Source of the DNA: [Phialemoniopsis] sp. UDSM-2020
Taxonomy: Eukaryota; Ascomycota; Sordariomycetes; Thyridiales; Thyridiaceae
DNA: 64,000 bases
Direction: 5' to 3'
Assembly (NCBI GenBank): GCA_018873225.1
Contig: JAEILZ010000006.1
Span: 2,914,001-2,978,000, forward strand
Part shown: positions 9,820-20,713 of the stretch, piece by piece
Layout of the letters: each line of letters begins with the position of its first letter
How positions within the stretch are numbered: position 1 is the first letter of the stretch
Notes under the pieces: generated by a model
The model's database searches: none
Told to the model about the DNA's origin: nothing
What the model saw: the letters and a program-made list of their open reading frames with translations, nothing else
Made by a program: the position numbers and the translations under genes

Positions 9820-10838
9820 TGTTTCATTGACGAGTAGGAAAAAGTTGATGATGCTTGCAAATGCGTACGGTATCAACCTCGGCTTGTTGAAATGCGTTTT
9901 GGGCATGATTCAGCAAAGATTATTAATCATTAATTCGTCATATCCGTTGTCCCCAACAAGACCGCGAGACCCGCCTTTTCCCGAGTCTGGCCAATGACCT
10001 TCGACGCGAAGACGCGAACACATGTTCACCTTCGGCAGGCTCAATGGCAGACGACGACATCCGTAGCGGTATCTTGTCCTTGGTGGGCTGGAACAGGTGG
10101 CTCTTGTTATTGCAATTCGGTATATGGTATCAAGTACCTGTCTCACCCCTGTTACTTGGACAGCCTGGTCGCTCTTCAGACCCAAAGCTCCGCTGTGCAA
10201 TGAAGGCACATCATCCCGGAAGATGGCCAAATACCTTCCGAAAGACATTTATGGAAGTGTCTGTCATTGAGCATCCGATCGTATGCGGCGAATTGACATG
10301 CTTATGTCAGAGGTGTACAGGGCTTGAGAAAGGTAAACGATCTGGGGCAGAGGAATCAGTCATCGAGTGCCACAGCAGGGAGGGGTGGATGGGAAATTGG
10401 GTACACCCTTCTATGTTTCCTCAGCTGGACTACCGAACTGCCTGCCCAATTGATTTCGGACTGTAACAAATCACACAAGCCATGCCTCCAGTCATCCTTG
10501 CGGCTTCCAAGCACGGCCTACGCCGTGCATGGTCATATGCGGGCACACCGCTTTGTCCAATGATTTCTCGTTCATGGGGCTGGTTGCACTCATGAACTTC
10601 TTGAGCTATTGGCTCGCGGAAATTAGGCTCATGCAAGAACCTGCAGGTGGCGTTCAAAAAGAGTTGCCCAGGCGCAGCCTTGTGGTCAACTCGTTCGCGG
10701 CTGAGAATTGCGGCCCCCAGTCGAGAATCGCGACAGCCAGCCATCTGGCTTTTAAGAAGCTATCTCCTGTCGCATCGCATTCCAATTCGATCCGTTCGTT
10801 TGTTCAGCATGCACACTACGTGTGCGGCGCATGTCAAG
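9820..10838. other. Intergenic, divergent promoters of the bZIP and lipase-CorA genes
   Basis: About 1.0 kb. An open frame at 10044-10466 (140 aa) and its antisense partners show no domain, codon bias or splice logic. Nothing else was recognised. Confidence 0.45.
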
Positions 10839-13800
10839 ATGACCTCGAACGAGCCGTCGACAACAGAGGCGAGGGACCTACAGCCCTCAGTTCCGGAGCC
10901 CATCCCAGTCCCGACCATAGCAGTTGATCCGAGCTCCCCAGCCACACCTCACGCAGCTCAGATGCCAGAAAATCGAAGACCGTCTTCCGGGCTGCCATCT
11001 TCTCCAACATCTCAGACCTTCAGCGGAATATCCCCACCGGCTAGCCCAACATCCCAGCCAGCAGGTGCCGGCTTTGTGTACCGAGACCCCGACAACAGCA
11101 CTACGGTGGAGTAAGTAGTGAGAGCTCTACCCTGGTTTCGAACTCGCTGATAATTGCAGTGTTATCGCCATACCCTGTCCTGGAGCGCACGGTATCAACA
11201 CTTGGGCTCGAGATTACAACGTGCGACAAAGCTTTGAAAGTAACCCTACGAATAGTCAGATTGGACGAGGCATCATTCAGGCCACTTTTCTCAATCCAGG
11301 CCTGAGTGAAGGTACTACGAAGCTACCATATTCATGGATCGTTCATGGTATCAAGAAAGAGGCAAAAACGGCCCGTGTTCTTCTCTACCAGCATGCGCCA
11401 CTGCGTGACAAGATGCGACTCAATCACCTCGCCGATGATCTGCTCAAGAGCCTCCAGGCAGAGCGAGCCAATCGGGTTAGTCGAACGCGGCAAGCCGCAG
11501 CCAAATGATATTGACAAGGTTTTAGGCTCCCTCCCGGCCCCTATTCTTCATCTGTCATAGCGTAGGGGGTCTTGTTGTAAAACTCGCAATGAGGATGGCA
11601 AGCCGTGATCGAGACTATCAAGGAATTCTTCACGACTGTTATGGAATGACCTTTTTTGGTTCGTACCCCTAAATTCCCCTGGAGGTACAATTCCGCTGAT
11701 ACGCCGTCCTGTAGCCACCCCTCATTTGGGATCCAGTTACTTGTGCAAGCGAGACTTTTCTCCGAGTATTCAACAATGTCTTAGACTGTCCGCGCATTTG
11801 CCATCCTCACTGTCAACACAACTAGACCTCAACACTCCACTATTGACGGAAATGAACGACGTGTTCAAGGTTCTGTCCAGTGAGATGCGCATATGGACTT
11901 TCTATGAGACGCAGGACACCCAGCTATCTGGAGCAAACATGCCCGGAGCTCCTACACGAATTCACTTCAATGCTCCGATCACCTCCATCAAGTCTGCCAT
12001 TCTCAGTGTACGACATGAACACATTTATCCATTGTTGAGCACCCATGCAGAGTGCGCATCCTTCGGAAGTCACAACAAGCAGATTATGAGATTATACCTC
12101 AAAGATCTCGGCAGAGCGATTGCAATGGCCGATCAGCGACGTTCTACCACGCATTACGACCTAGAGTTGGAGCAGAAGACTTTCATCGAAGTTCACGGTT
12201 TCTATACGGAAGAAACAAGCTATCCATTCGTCAGACCATGGTCAACACAATACTCGCTCGGCGAATTTCTCGAAAAGGGGTTTGAGTGGTGCTTGAGCGA
12301 ACGCCTCACTGAGACTGACGCCGCACCCACTGCTAACCAGTTCTTGGCTACTTCTACTCGTGGCACCTCATTGACTACCACACGTACCACACGTACCAAG
12401 TTCACATCTCAAGAAGACATTCTTCAAGCCCCCCCTAAGACCAAAGGCCCCTTCCGGAAAAGGTCACCCAACCGCGGTTCTCGTGGTGCCATTCCACTTA
12501 GCGTACTTAGACCGTCCGAAGAAAATCGCAGAAGTCTTGATAACCTAGTCGCAGTATCTCACGGTCTATCACTAACAGCTGGAGGATTTTCCACTGCTGA
12601 AACTAGTTCAACGCAGATAGAAGGGCCACCGACTCCGGTGCCCCTATCACCCACAAGGATACCGTCGCCAGAATTACATCTGCACTCTGCTCGGCGTGCA
12701 TCCACAACGTCTGCATATACACCTCCTATAATTGAGGAAACGACAGAAGACAACCACTATTTGGGTCATCACTCGCCACAGACTGTTATCGAGACAAGAC
12801 CAACAGCAATTCGTCGATTCAGTGAACAGGTATATCATCCAACTGGGAATGCCACAGCAGACCACATGAGCAGTATCAACCAGTCAATGAAGCAGAACGG
12901 CACCCAGGGCTACTTCTCCCCTCCTGCTCCCAGTCAGAGAAAGTTTGTCTGGGTGCATCTACCGTATACCAACCCGATGTGGGTCAAGGTACGATCCTCT
13001 TCAGACAAGGTGGTCAGCGAACATTGGTGTTAACAAATCGCGCTGTGCAGAGAGTCTTCGAAAGACTTGCCATTGATTTGAAAAGCAACTTCGATGATAT
13101 TCTAGGTCACGAGCATTGGATGTCACGTCATTCAAGAGGGCGTCACTCCCAAAACCATGCATGTTTTGTCAAGCCCGTTTTCAACCACATACTGCCGCGT
13201 GATGGTATGTAACACCCAGTCATGGCATAGACTAGAGCACTGACCAGACTGAAGCAATTCCTAAATCTCCAAGCCATCCTTATCCTCGTCCAGCTAGCTT
13301 GGACTGTGTGTACTTCTTCCTGCCTTATCTACACTTTGACTCCTACAAGTCTCTAGTGCGTCGCCGAGAGTTGATCAAGACTCGCACCAGGCATCAACGT
13401 ACGAGACCAGTACCTCACTCGATTTCTCGCGAACCATCTACCGAGTTGAGAGTCATCTGGGAGTTTCTGGGCCACGATCTCCCCGTCAATTGCCGCAGGA
13501 CCTTGGATCAGTACGGGTACCCGTCACTCCACGATACTAGGGCTCGGGACGACGATCAGATGCTATACAAGATGACAAAGGAGCGGTTCAACGAGGACGG
13601 CATCCTAGAGTCAGACCAATTCGAGTCCACGCCAACATATCGCGCTAATACTAGTCAAAGTGTGGCGGACCAAGTTGTTGAGGATGAGGAAGAACATGAT
13701 GATTCATACGAGCCCGTTGCGGAGAGTGATGCGGAAAACACGGAGTGGAACCGAACACGACATGAAGACGTCCTGGATGGTAATGTTCTGATGGTAGATC

Positions 13801-15173
13801 AGCTCTGGATGTGGGTTATTGACCATAGTAAGTCCATCCAAGAGGTGTTTGCCTTGGTATCTCTTGCACTAATGGGATCATGTCGTGTAGAAACCGTTGT
13901 GACCTTCTTCCCGAAAAGAGAATCCAATCCCGCCGAAGGGCCAATGTTTCAGCAGGCAGACCTTCGCGATAGTATCTTCAACGAGGTCAACGCAGATCTC
14001 AGTCGTAACTGCGATAGTGGCCTGGACCTCGCAGCGCTGTGTGCCCTCCATGCCGTGACCGTGTTGATGGAGAAGTCCTCTCACCCTGATCTTGAGATAT
14101 TCCGTATCTTCGAAGAGGCGGTGAGCATCTTGGTATGAGATCTGATCACTTTTCAGACGAGGATCAACGCTGATACTACTGCAATCATTTAGACAGAAAG
14201 ACTGACGACTTCTTTGAAACGGTTTCGCACGCAAGGCTTTCGTGACAAGGCAGTGGACTATGAAGACCTGGAACCCAAGACCAGCTCCATCCGAGCGCGA
14301 CACAAAAAGGAAGGTGACCTCGCAGAGAAGGCAAACAGGGACAATACATCAGCCATGCTGGAGCTGCGCGATATCGAAGACGAACTGGACATTTTGATGG
14401 GATTGTTCAAGGAACAGACACAGTACATCGGTGATATGCGAAAGGAGTACGTTGCAAAGTTCCAAGGCGTCGCCGCAAACGGCATCAAGTATCTCGACGA
14501 AGCCTTGCAGCGCTTGACCGAATACAATTCACAGGCAGAGACAATGAAGAATCGTGTCCACGGTACCCGAGAGGACTTTGAGAAGCTGCTGCAGATGGTC
14601 CAGCGCCAGGCCCAAGTCGACGAAGTGCGCCTGTCTCGCCTGCAGGCCGACCTTACGAGCGCGCAGAGTCGGTCGGTCATGATCTTCACGACCTTTACCG
14701 TCATTTTCCTGCCATTGAGCTTCTTCACCAGCCTCTTCGGGATGAACACACGGGAGTGGGGCGGCGGGGATAACATGCCCCTGCATCTGATCGGCTGGAT
14801 CTCGCTGCCCGCGTCGGTGTTCCTCATTGCCTCAGCCCTAGTCGTCGCGTGGAGTACGCGAATCCGCCAGCTGTTCAAGTTCATGTCCAAATGGACCAAG
14901 AAGGGGAAGCTGGTCATGGGTCAAGCCCTGCGCAGGAGCAGAGACAATGCACTCGACATGACGGTCTTGGGCAGCAAGGTCAAGAAGCACAGGGAGGTGA
15001 AGAGGAGCAAGAAGCAGATACGCATGGAGAAAAAGAGGCTCAAGGGGACCTTCACTCACGACTTTTGGGACAGGCACCGAATGGAGCGCGAGATGGAGTA
15101 CCGCATTCCGGCGGTGAACCGCAAGAGCATCAGTCAGCGACGGGCAAAGGCGCGGGCGCAGATGCGGGAGTAG
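10839..15173 (+). CDS. Lipase-like domain fused to a CorA-type Mg2+ transporter-like membrane protein
   Basis: Eight exons keep one frame: 10839-11110, 11160-11475, 11526-11658, 11715-12988, 13051-13204, 13255-13827, 13891-14132 and 14193-15173. The product is 1314 aa. After a Pro/Ser-rich head comes an alpha/beta-hydrolase segment: CPGAHGINTW, then Ser208 in CHSVGGLVVK and FFATPHLGS, typical of lipase-like domains in fungal NACHT or ankyrin proteins. A long low-complexity middle follows, then RHSRGRHSQNHACF, then FLPYLHFDSY, then a helical bundle. The CorA end has the motif GMN at about residues 1171-1173 and two membrane helices, followed by a basic tail. Several introns are 50 nt or shorter. 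The acceptor at 13253-13254 was chosen over a nearer AG because only it keeps the frame. Role: possibly ion transport or membrane sensing; uncertain. Confidence 0.85.
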
Positions 15174-15387
15174 GTAGATCCGGGTCGGCTTGGCTCTTAT
15201 TAAGCTGGAAAGCTTGCAGGTAGTTCCTAATGTGTAATTGATCGCCCAGAAGCGATATTAATCAATCATGGTCAAGGGCCTGAGGATAGAAACAGCTATT
15301 CAAGAACGGTGGTTTCGCAGCGGGAGCAGTTCCACTGTGATGTCAAGAAGGATCACGACTAGCAGTCGCTAGAAACGTTGGCAACAT

Positions 15388-15417
15388 GCTGATCAACCTG
15401 TTGCTGATCAACCTGTT
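15388..15417. repeat. 15-bp tandem duplication
   Basis: The unit gctgatcaacctgtt is repeated twice without mismatch. Each copy contains the palindrome TGATCA. Confidence 0.9.
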
Positions 15418-15502
15418 AGCCGCGAACAAAAGGCCCCGTTGACAGGCGGAACAGCTCTGTTCCCGCAGTGGTTTCACCGCTTATTAGTCGCACCCGAAGA
15501 CC

Positions 15503-15519
15503 CGCCCGAATTTCGGGCG
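15503..15519. repeat. Perfect 8+1+8 hairpin
   Basis: cgcccgaa is followed by one T and then its exact reverse complement. In a eukaryotic context it is more likely a regulatory palindrome or relic than a terminator. Confidence 0.7.
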
Positions 15520-15777
15520 AAGCTCGCGTCTAATCAAGCTTAACTGGAACCCTTGTCCGGGTGCCAGCTCGCGACGCCAAGCATGGCGCAGGCGCGCAAG
15601 AATTATACCAAAACGGCTAGTCTCACCGGCTTCTGGGTCACGCATAAGGCTGACCCCCCGTTGGAGCTGCAGGGACTTCCCCATAACAACGGGGATGCAT
15701 TGGCTGGGTCGGTAATTCTGTGAAGTAGTTCTTGATGAGTGAGCAGGTATATCAGTGATGTAAGATTAAATCTTGGA

Positions 15778-15785
15778 TATTTAAG
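15778..15785 (+). promoter_or_regulatory. TATA-like element of the glyoxalase-fold gene
   Basis: TATTTAAG lies 107 bp upstream of the ATG at 15885, the usual spacing for a fungal TATA box. Confidence 0.4.
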
Positions 15786-15884
15786 GGCTGAGGATAGCCT
15801 CCGTTTCTCGCAGATATTCTTCCTATCACAATCCAACAGACAAGCACTGCTCTTCAACACTCGACACTTTCCCCATCCGCAACA

Positions 15885-16589
15885 ATGTTCGTCAAGTCAA
15901 TGCTCACTGCATCAGCTCTGCTGCTTGCCCTTCAACCCAACTCGGCATCCGGATGTGTCCCTATCACTGGGAGAGAAGATGGACCTCCTATCACATTCGG
16001 AAGCGATGCACCATCAGATCCAGCAACGCTCGGGTACTTTTCCAACCACTTCTCGCTCAACGTCCGAAACCTCACAGCCAGTCTTGAATTTTACACCCAA
16101 GTCATCGGCTACCGCCACATCTTCACTGTCCAACCTTCGGAGCACCTGTACATCGCCTACCTGTCCCACAGCCAAGGCGGTCGCAATGGAACTGGCTATC
16201 AGACCACAATGGAGCTGAACCGCGACAAGAACAACAACGCCGGGTTGATCGAGATGCTGTTCCTGGACGTGCCCAGCAGAGCCGATCTACCCTCGTCAAG
16301 CCAACAGTCAAACACCTTTGGCCACATCGGTCTCGTCGTCCCTGACGTCCAGGCAACTCAGGCCCGACTCGACACCATCCCGAGCATTGAAGTGCTCAAG
16401 AGGACTGAAGACCCTACCCCTGCCGTCGGCAAGATTGCGAATGCGAACGGATTCCCTGAGGCCTCATGGGCAGAGATCAGCGTTGAAGAACAGAAACTCA
16501 TCGAGGGGACGCTGAGTGCCATCAACGAGAGGTTTATTTACATCGCGGACCCTGATGGAAACATCATTGAGATCCAGCCGCAGGATTAG
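15885..16589 (+). CDS. Secreted glyoxalase/VOC-fold protein
   Basis: Single exon, 234 aa, with a clear N-terminal signal peptide and probable cleavage near ASG-C at residue 23. The rest is a complete vicinal-oxygen-chelate domain of the glyoxalase I type. His55 opens the first repeat (HFSLNVRNL), Glu follows in TMELNRD, His in FGHIGLVV and Glu near the end in IIEIQP. These four are the metal ligands of lactoylglutathione lyase. The FYTQVIGYR segment is also typical. Intracellular glyoxalase I detoxifies methylglycal-type aldehydes with glutathione; a secreted version is unexpected and may act on another substrate. It faces the PAF-AH-like gene, with 249 bp between their 3' ends. Confidence 0.88.
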   Translation: MFVKSMLTASALLLALQPNSASGCVPITGREDGPPITFGSDAPSDPATLGYFSNHFSLNVRNLTASLEFYTQVIGYRHIFTVQPSEHLYIAYLSHSQGGRNGTGYQTTMELNRDKNNNAGLIEMLFLDVPSRADLPSSSQQSNTFGHIGLVVPDVQATQARLDTIPSIEVLKRTEDPTPAVGKIANANGFPEASWAEISVEEQKLIEGTLSAINERFIYIADPDGNIIEIQPQD

Positions 16590-16838
16590 GTCTTCGTTTT
16601 AATTCGAGACCTCTGATATCCGATTGTACAGTAGATAGACATCAACTTGCTGATCGCATGATCAGTCTTTCCATGTACATAGTTTGACTCCTTGAATGGT
16701 AGTGTGGATTTACACAACTCTACCGCAGGGTGAAAGTGACGAAGTGATGATTTAGAGATATCAAAGAATGAAAGTCTATGGAATTAACAGTCTACATGAA
16801 AACACCCCATCAATCATTGTGCAACAATGTCCAGATCT

Positions 16839-18045
16839 TTAATTGGAGCTGATGTTCTCCCCCACGATTCTCAGACCGGAGGAGTTTGTTGCGGCCTGTT
16901 CCAGCAGCGGCTCGGTCTTCCCACTGAGCACAAACTCGAAGAAGTTGGACACCGTCTTCGTCACCAGGTTCACGTCCTTGACCTTGCCAAACTCGGCCTC
17001 GATGCTCGGGCGATAAGCGTCGGGGATGTCGAGGGTGTTGACCAGGAGCGGGTAATCAGTGAAAGAGCCATGTGTAGTGCCCAGGACTTCCTCCTCGACC
17101 TTGGGTCCGCGAAGCTTGTCCCAGAAGCTGACCCATGTAGTCTCCTCGACGCGGTGATCGGGTCGTCCAAGGAGGAAAAACGGACCGTCAAGTCCCTCGC
17201 TGAGAATAGGCTCGAAGAGTCTGCCGTCAAGATTGGCCCCACCGCGAATGCACTTCTCGGCAGGCATCCTTGCTGCGATGGAAGCACCACCCAGAGAGTG
17301 GCCGAAACCAACAACCTTGGTGAAGTCGATGTGGCCTGGGAAGTTTCGTGTCATGTCGTCCTTCGAACGGGAATCGCGGAGCTGGGACAGAACAAATGAG
17401 ATGTCGTCACCTCGAACCTGAGCAGTGACAGTTAGTCTCGCGGTCTCCTTGAGCATTTTTGTTGCTAAATCCTACCTTGATTGCCTGCTCCAGAGAGGTA
17501 TCGTCCTCCTCAATGTGTCCACCGTAGATCAGAGTGCCGTCGGGGAACTCCACGATGTTGGCATCGTAAGGGTGGTCGACGGTGACGACAACGTAGCCGT
17601 AGCTAGCCACAGACTTGGCGAGGGCCGAGTATGTGAGTCGCGAGTTGCCGAACCCGGGCGAAAAGATAGCCAGAGGGTAAGTCTGGCGCCTTGCGCTGCA
17701 GCCGTTGCGGCCTGTCACGCGGCAGTAGTCGACCTCGAAGTTGGCAAAAGTGTTGTTCGGCAGGCCAATGGCACTAGCCAGAATGCCATGCAACTCGGCG
17801 GACTTGGGAGGCATGTAGGGAGTCGATTCCGTGGCACACTTGATCGAGTCGTCGACAGGCCAGAACATCGAAATCATGACGCTTCGCGGGTGAGAGGCGT
17901 TGCTCGGCGCGTAGGGGTCGAGCCGGTTGTTGTCGGTCAAGGGAAATGCCCCGTGTGCCACCTTGTAAGGGCCGACGGGTTCGGGCAGGATGACTGCTCC
18001 GGCCGTGCCCAGGATGGCACAGAAGAGCGATGAAGAGAAACGCAT
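16839..18045 (-). CDS. Secreted PAF-acetylhydrolase-like esterase (type II family)
   Basis: Exons on the minus strand are 18045-17476 and 17417-16839, giving 382 aa; the phase-0 intron (58 nt) has donor GTAGGA, branch CTAAC and acceptor TCAG. A signal peptide opens the protein (MRFSSSLFCAILGTAGAV). The oxyanion-region motif SPGFGNSR, the Ser231 nucleophile in GFGHSLGG, the acid in FLLGRPDH and the His in TTHGSFTD form a plasma PAF-AH-like triad. The expected reaction is hydrolysis of short acyl esters on phospholipids or polyesters outside the cell. The long roughly 0.9-kb upstream region contains a TATA-like element and the inverted repeat at 18330-18624. Confidence 0.87.
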
Positions 18046-18152
18046 GGTTAGATAGTGTCGGAGAGAGGGATTATTTCAGACAAGAATGCTGTGAAGCTGT
18101 AGTCGTTGAGTTGATGAGAATTAGTATCTGTCCATCATCGTCTCTCCCGGGG

Positions 18153-18159
18153 TATTTAT
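18153..18159 (-). promoter_or_regulatory. TATA-like element of the PAF-AH-like gene
   Basis: ATAAATA on the minus strand, 108 bp upstream of the ATG at 18045. Confidence 0.4.
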
Positions 18160-18329
18160 GTCATTGTGCAGAGGAGGCTTCATCGTGCATGCGGATTCGG
18201 CTGACGACCGCAACTACCGTGCATAGCCCGACATTAGTCCTGATTGGGACCTGAACCAGCGAGATCTTCATTGCAAACAAGCGAGCGGTTTCTTTAGCAC
18301 GGAGAAATCCATAGCTGCCATCGCAAAGT

Positions 18330-18624
18330 GTTGAAGTGTCAAGTGGGTGAAAGATTAGTTGACGGATTGGTAACAATAGTACCTTCAAGCCTATCATGAT
18401 CATCAGGAACCCTATCATTTATGCGATCATTTCGGTCTGAGAACTCCAGTTTTGAACCTCGAAATGTCCCTCTGGAGTACTGATAGACATACAAATGATG
18501 ACCTTTGTTTACTTTGGCCCCATAAAAGCCCAAAGATGATATTGCCAATGATAAAAATGTTAGGCATGAAGTACCTGATGATGAAGTCCCGTCAACTTTT
18601 CTTTCACCCACTTGAGTGTTCAAC
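18330..18624. repeat. Imperfect inverted repeat, candidate foldback/MITE-like element
   Basis: The outer left arm (gttgaagtgtcaagtgggtg, continuing to gttgacgg near 18365) matches the reverse complement of the right arm, from ccgtcaac near 18590 to ttcaac at 18624, with about five mismatches over the first 33 bases. Similarity continues inward at a lower level (GTACxTTCAxGCCTAxCAT in both arms). A 7-bp perfect stem, ACTCCAG/CTGGAGT, lies near the centre (18443-18449 and 18472-18478). Pairing stops abruptly outside 18330 and 18624. No open frame lies inside. No convincing target-site duplication was seen. Confidence 0.7.
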
Positions 18625-18920
18625 GGCAAATCCACAGAGCTGAACCCTTTGTGGGGACAGCCAATTGACTAACACCTAGCGTCGCTGGATTGCTTCCCAA
18701 AGAGGTGTAGCCTGTTCTCCACACGCTGACAGCCTATCAGGCATCCAGAATAAATGTCGCGTTCCTCAGTTTCGTGCAATGACTGCCCGTTTAGGTCAAG
18801 TTTTCCTCTCCCCTGTCGTGACTTTCTTCGACCTCGTGTCATCTCTCCTTCAGGTCCGGACGATGGACAACAGTGAAAAAAGGCAGACGTAGTCATCGAG
18901 GCGCAGCAGTCACCTGCACA

Positions 18921-20562
18921 ATGCCGCTAGGTCCTTACGATCCGCGGAAGAAACGTTCACGTTGCGTCGAGTGCTTTCAACGTCATCTTAAGGTCCGTCT
19001 CCACCCTGGAGGTGTCTCGGCCAACCTGTGACAATCGCAACCCAGCTGACCTAGGCGGTAGTGTTCTGGCGGTCCCATATGCCAGAGTTGCATGAAGAAA
19101 GGCCTGGCCTGTCTTTACCAAACTGACAAGGGACAACGCGCTCAAATCACAATCGACAACGGACGGCAGCTCACGACCGCAGTCTTCAAGAAACATGCCC
19201 AACGAAAACAGGCCGGCGAGTGTCTGGTGATACTAGACACTCCAAGCCCAGATCCGAACTCCTTCTACATCTACTTCTTTGATATCTTCCTACAGAAAAA
19301 CAAGTTTTCTGGACATGGCAGTGTTTCTCCCGACATCCAGACATTGGTGAGGACGTCCGCGTCAGAGTCAGGGGGCTACCTCATGGATGCCATGCTTTGC
19401 CTCGGCGCGATGGAAGCCGTAAAGCTTCGACAGACGAACCCGACGAGCAAGCAGCAATGCATGCAAGTCGGCCTAGATGCTTACTCGAGATCCATCATGC
19501 GTCTGCGAAGCGCGCTCAGTCAAGAAGCTGTGCGGCGGCAGAAAGACACTGTACTCTGGACAACTCTTTTCCTAGGTCTATTTGAGGTACGCAATGCGTT
19601 CCTTACCTCGCGTCTAATTGCAAATTTTCTTGCTAACAACGGTTTTCAAGCTCATGATGGACCCCACAGGCCACGGCTGGCTCCAACACATCATCCACGG
19701 CACATCCCACGCCCTCTTAGCCAGCGGATCGCACGCTTTCGAGTCGGGCTTGGGCGAGAGGTTCTTCTTGGAGATGAAGGTGTTTGAAGTCTGTCGGTCG
19801 ATAATATTCAACGAACAAACATTCTTGGTTGACCCGGAGTGGATGAGTTTGTCAGCGCGTTTGCGAGCCAAGCGCGACAACTCCGCATGGCGAGCAATTG
19901 ACGAGCTGCTCGATATCATAGTCTTGTGCTCGACTCTCAGGGTTCGGTAAGTCATCTTGACATACAACTCAATCGTTTCGATCCCAGTGATGACTGGAAA
20001 ACGTTCTTTTGGCCTGATCTAACCATAATCTAGTGCGAGTACCTTCATCAAGACCCCCGAGGATACCAGACAATTCGATGATGCCCTAGCCATATCTCAA
20101 GAAGGCATTCGCCTCCGAATGGCACTTAATACATGGCATACGACATGGACCCCTTCACTGCAGACTCAGACAGGGGGTGTCTCACATGGCTTCCATCTCC
20201 TGGCGCTCGCCTTCCATGCAGCCTGCAGCATCTACCTTTCCGGTGTTTTCGACTACGAGATTACGCACTGGCAGGCACTCGGGCTGCCAGTGCCAGAACT
20301 CCAGGAGGGTCTTGTTCAAGCCCATGTTGCTACAATCACCAACTCGGCCACTACCTTACTGGCTCAGTCTGACATTTCCCCGGTGCTGCTTCTGTTCCCA
20401 CTTCGGGTCGCTGGGTCAAGATCCGCGACTCAAATCAGTCAAGAATGCGTTCTGAGACTGCTATCCCAGATCGAGTCTACGTTTGCTGTTGCGGCAGCAT
20501 TCAGGAGCGACCTGAGTGCGGTATGGGCATATCGAAGAGCAGCATCAGAGCCCCTCACTTAG
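18921..20562 (+). CDS. Zn2Cys6 transcription factor
   Basis: Exons 18921-18992, 19062-19586, 19651-19946 and 20034-20562 give 473 aa. The first splice (donor GTCCGT, acceptor GTAG) is needed to complete the zinc cluster: Cys15, 18, 25, 31, 34 and 41, spaced C-x2-C-x6-C-x5-C-x2-C-x6-C. The rest is a helical fungal-specific regulatory region (ASESGGYLMDAMLCLGAMEA, then LWTTLFLGLFE, then GWLQHIIHGTSHAL), as in the tail of many such factors. It is a nuclear DNA-binding protein whose targets probably include neighbours, perhaps the reductase pair and monooxygenase downstream. That link is positional only. Confidence 0.88.
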
Positions 20563-20713
20563 CACGGAGACGCGCGCCAGGAGCCTTCTAGGCACGACTG
20601 TAAAACGTCTAGCATTTGAGACCGTCAAGTATCTGTCTGAGCTATCCACCTCTCGCCAACTCATTGCGGTGGGCTGCCAATCGACCGAATTCGGCTAAAA
20701 CTCTTCTACGATA

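Larger units (their letters stand above)
15174..15884. other. Intergenic with clustered short palindromes and a 15-bp tandem repeat
   Basis: Contains a perfect 15-bp tandem duplication (15388-15417), a 7+2+7 inverted repeat (15448-15463) and a perfect 8+1+8 hairpin (15503-15519), all within 135 bases. The right part carries the promoter of the glyoxalase-fold gene, with a TATA-like element at 15778. No open frame of note. Confidence 0.6.
18046..18920. other. Divergent promoter region holding a 295-bp inverted repeat
   Basis: Lies between the PAF-AH-like gene (minus) and a zinc-cluster regulator (plus). Apart from the inverted repeat and a TATA-like element for the esterase, no coding sequence was recognised. 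Confidence 0.6.

Noticed and set aside
10044..10466. Possible 140-aa gene between the bZIP and lipase-CorA genes
   Set aside because: No domain, no splice partner and overlapping antisense frames; looks random.
13248..13254. Nearer acceptor AG at 13246-13247 for intron 5 of the lipase-CorA gene
   Set aside because: It puts a stop codon at the join and lies too close to the CTGAC branch site; the next AG keeps the frame.
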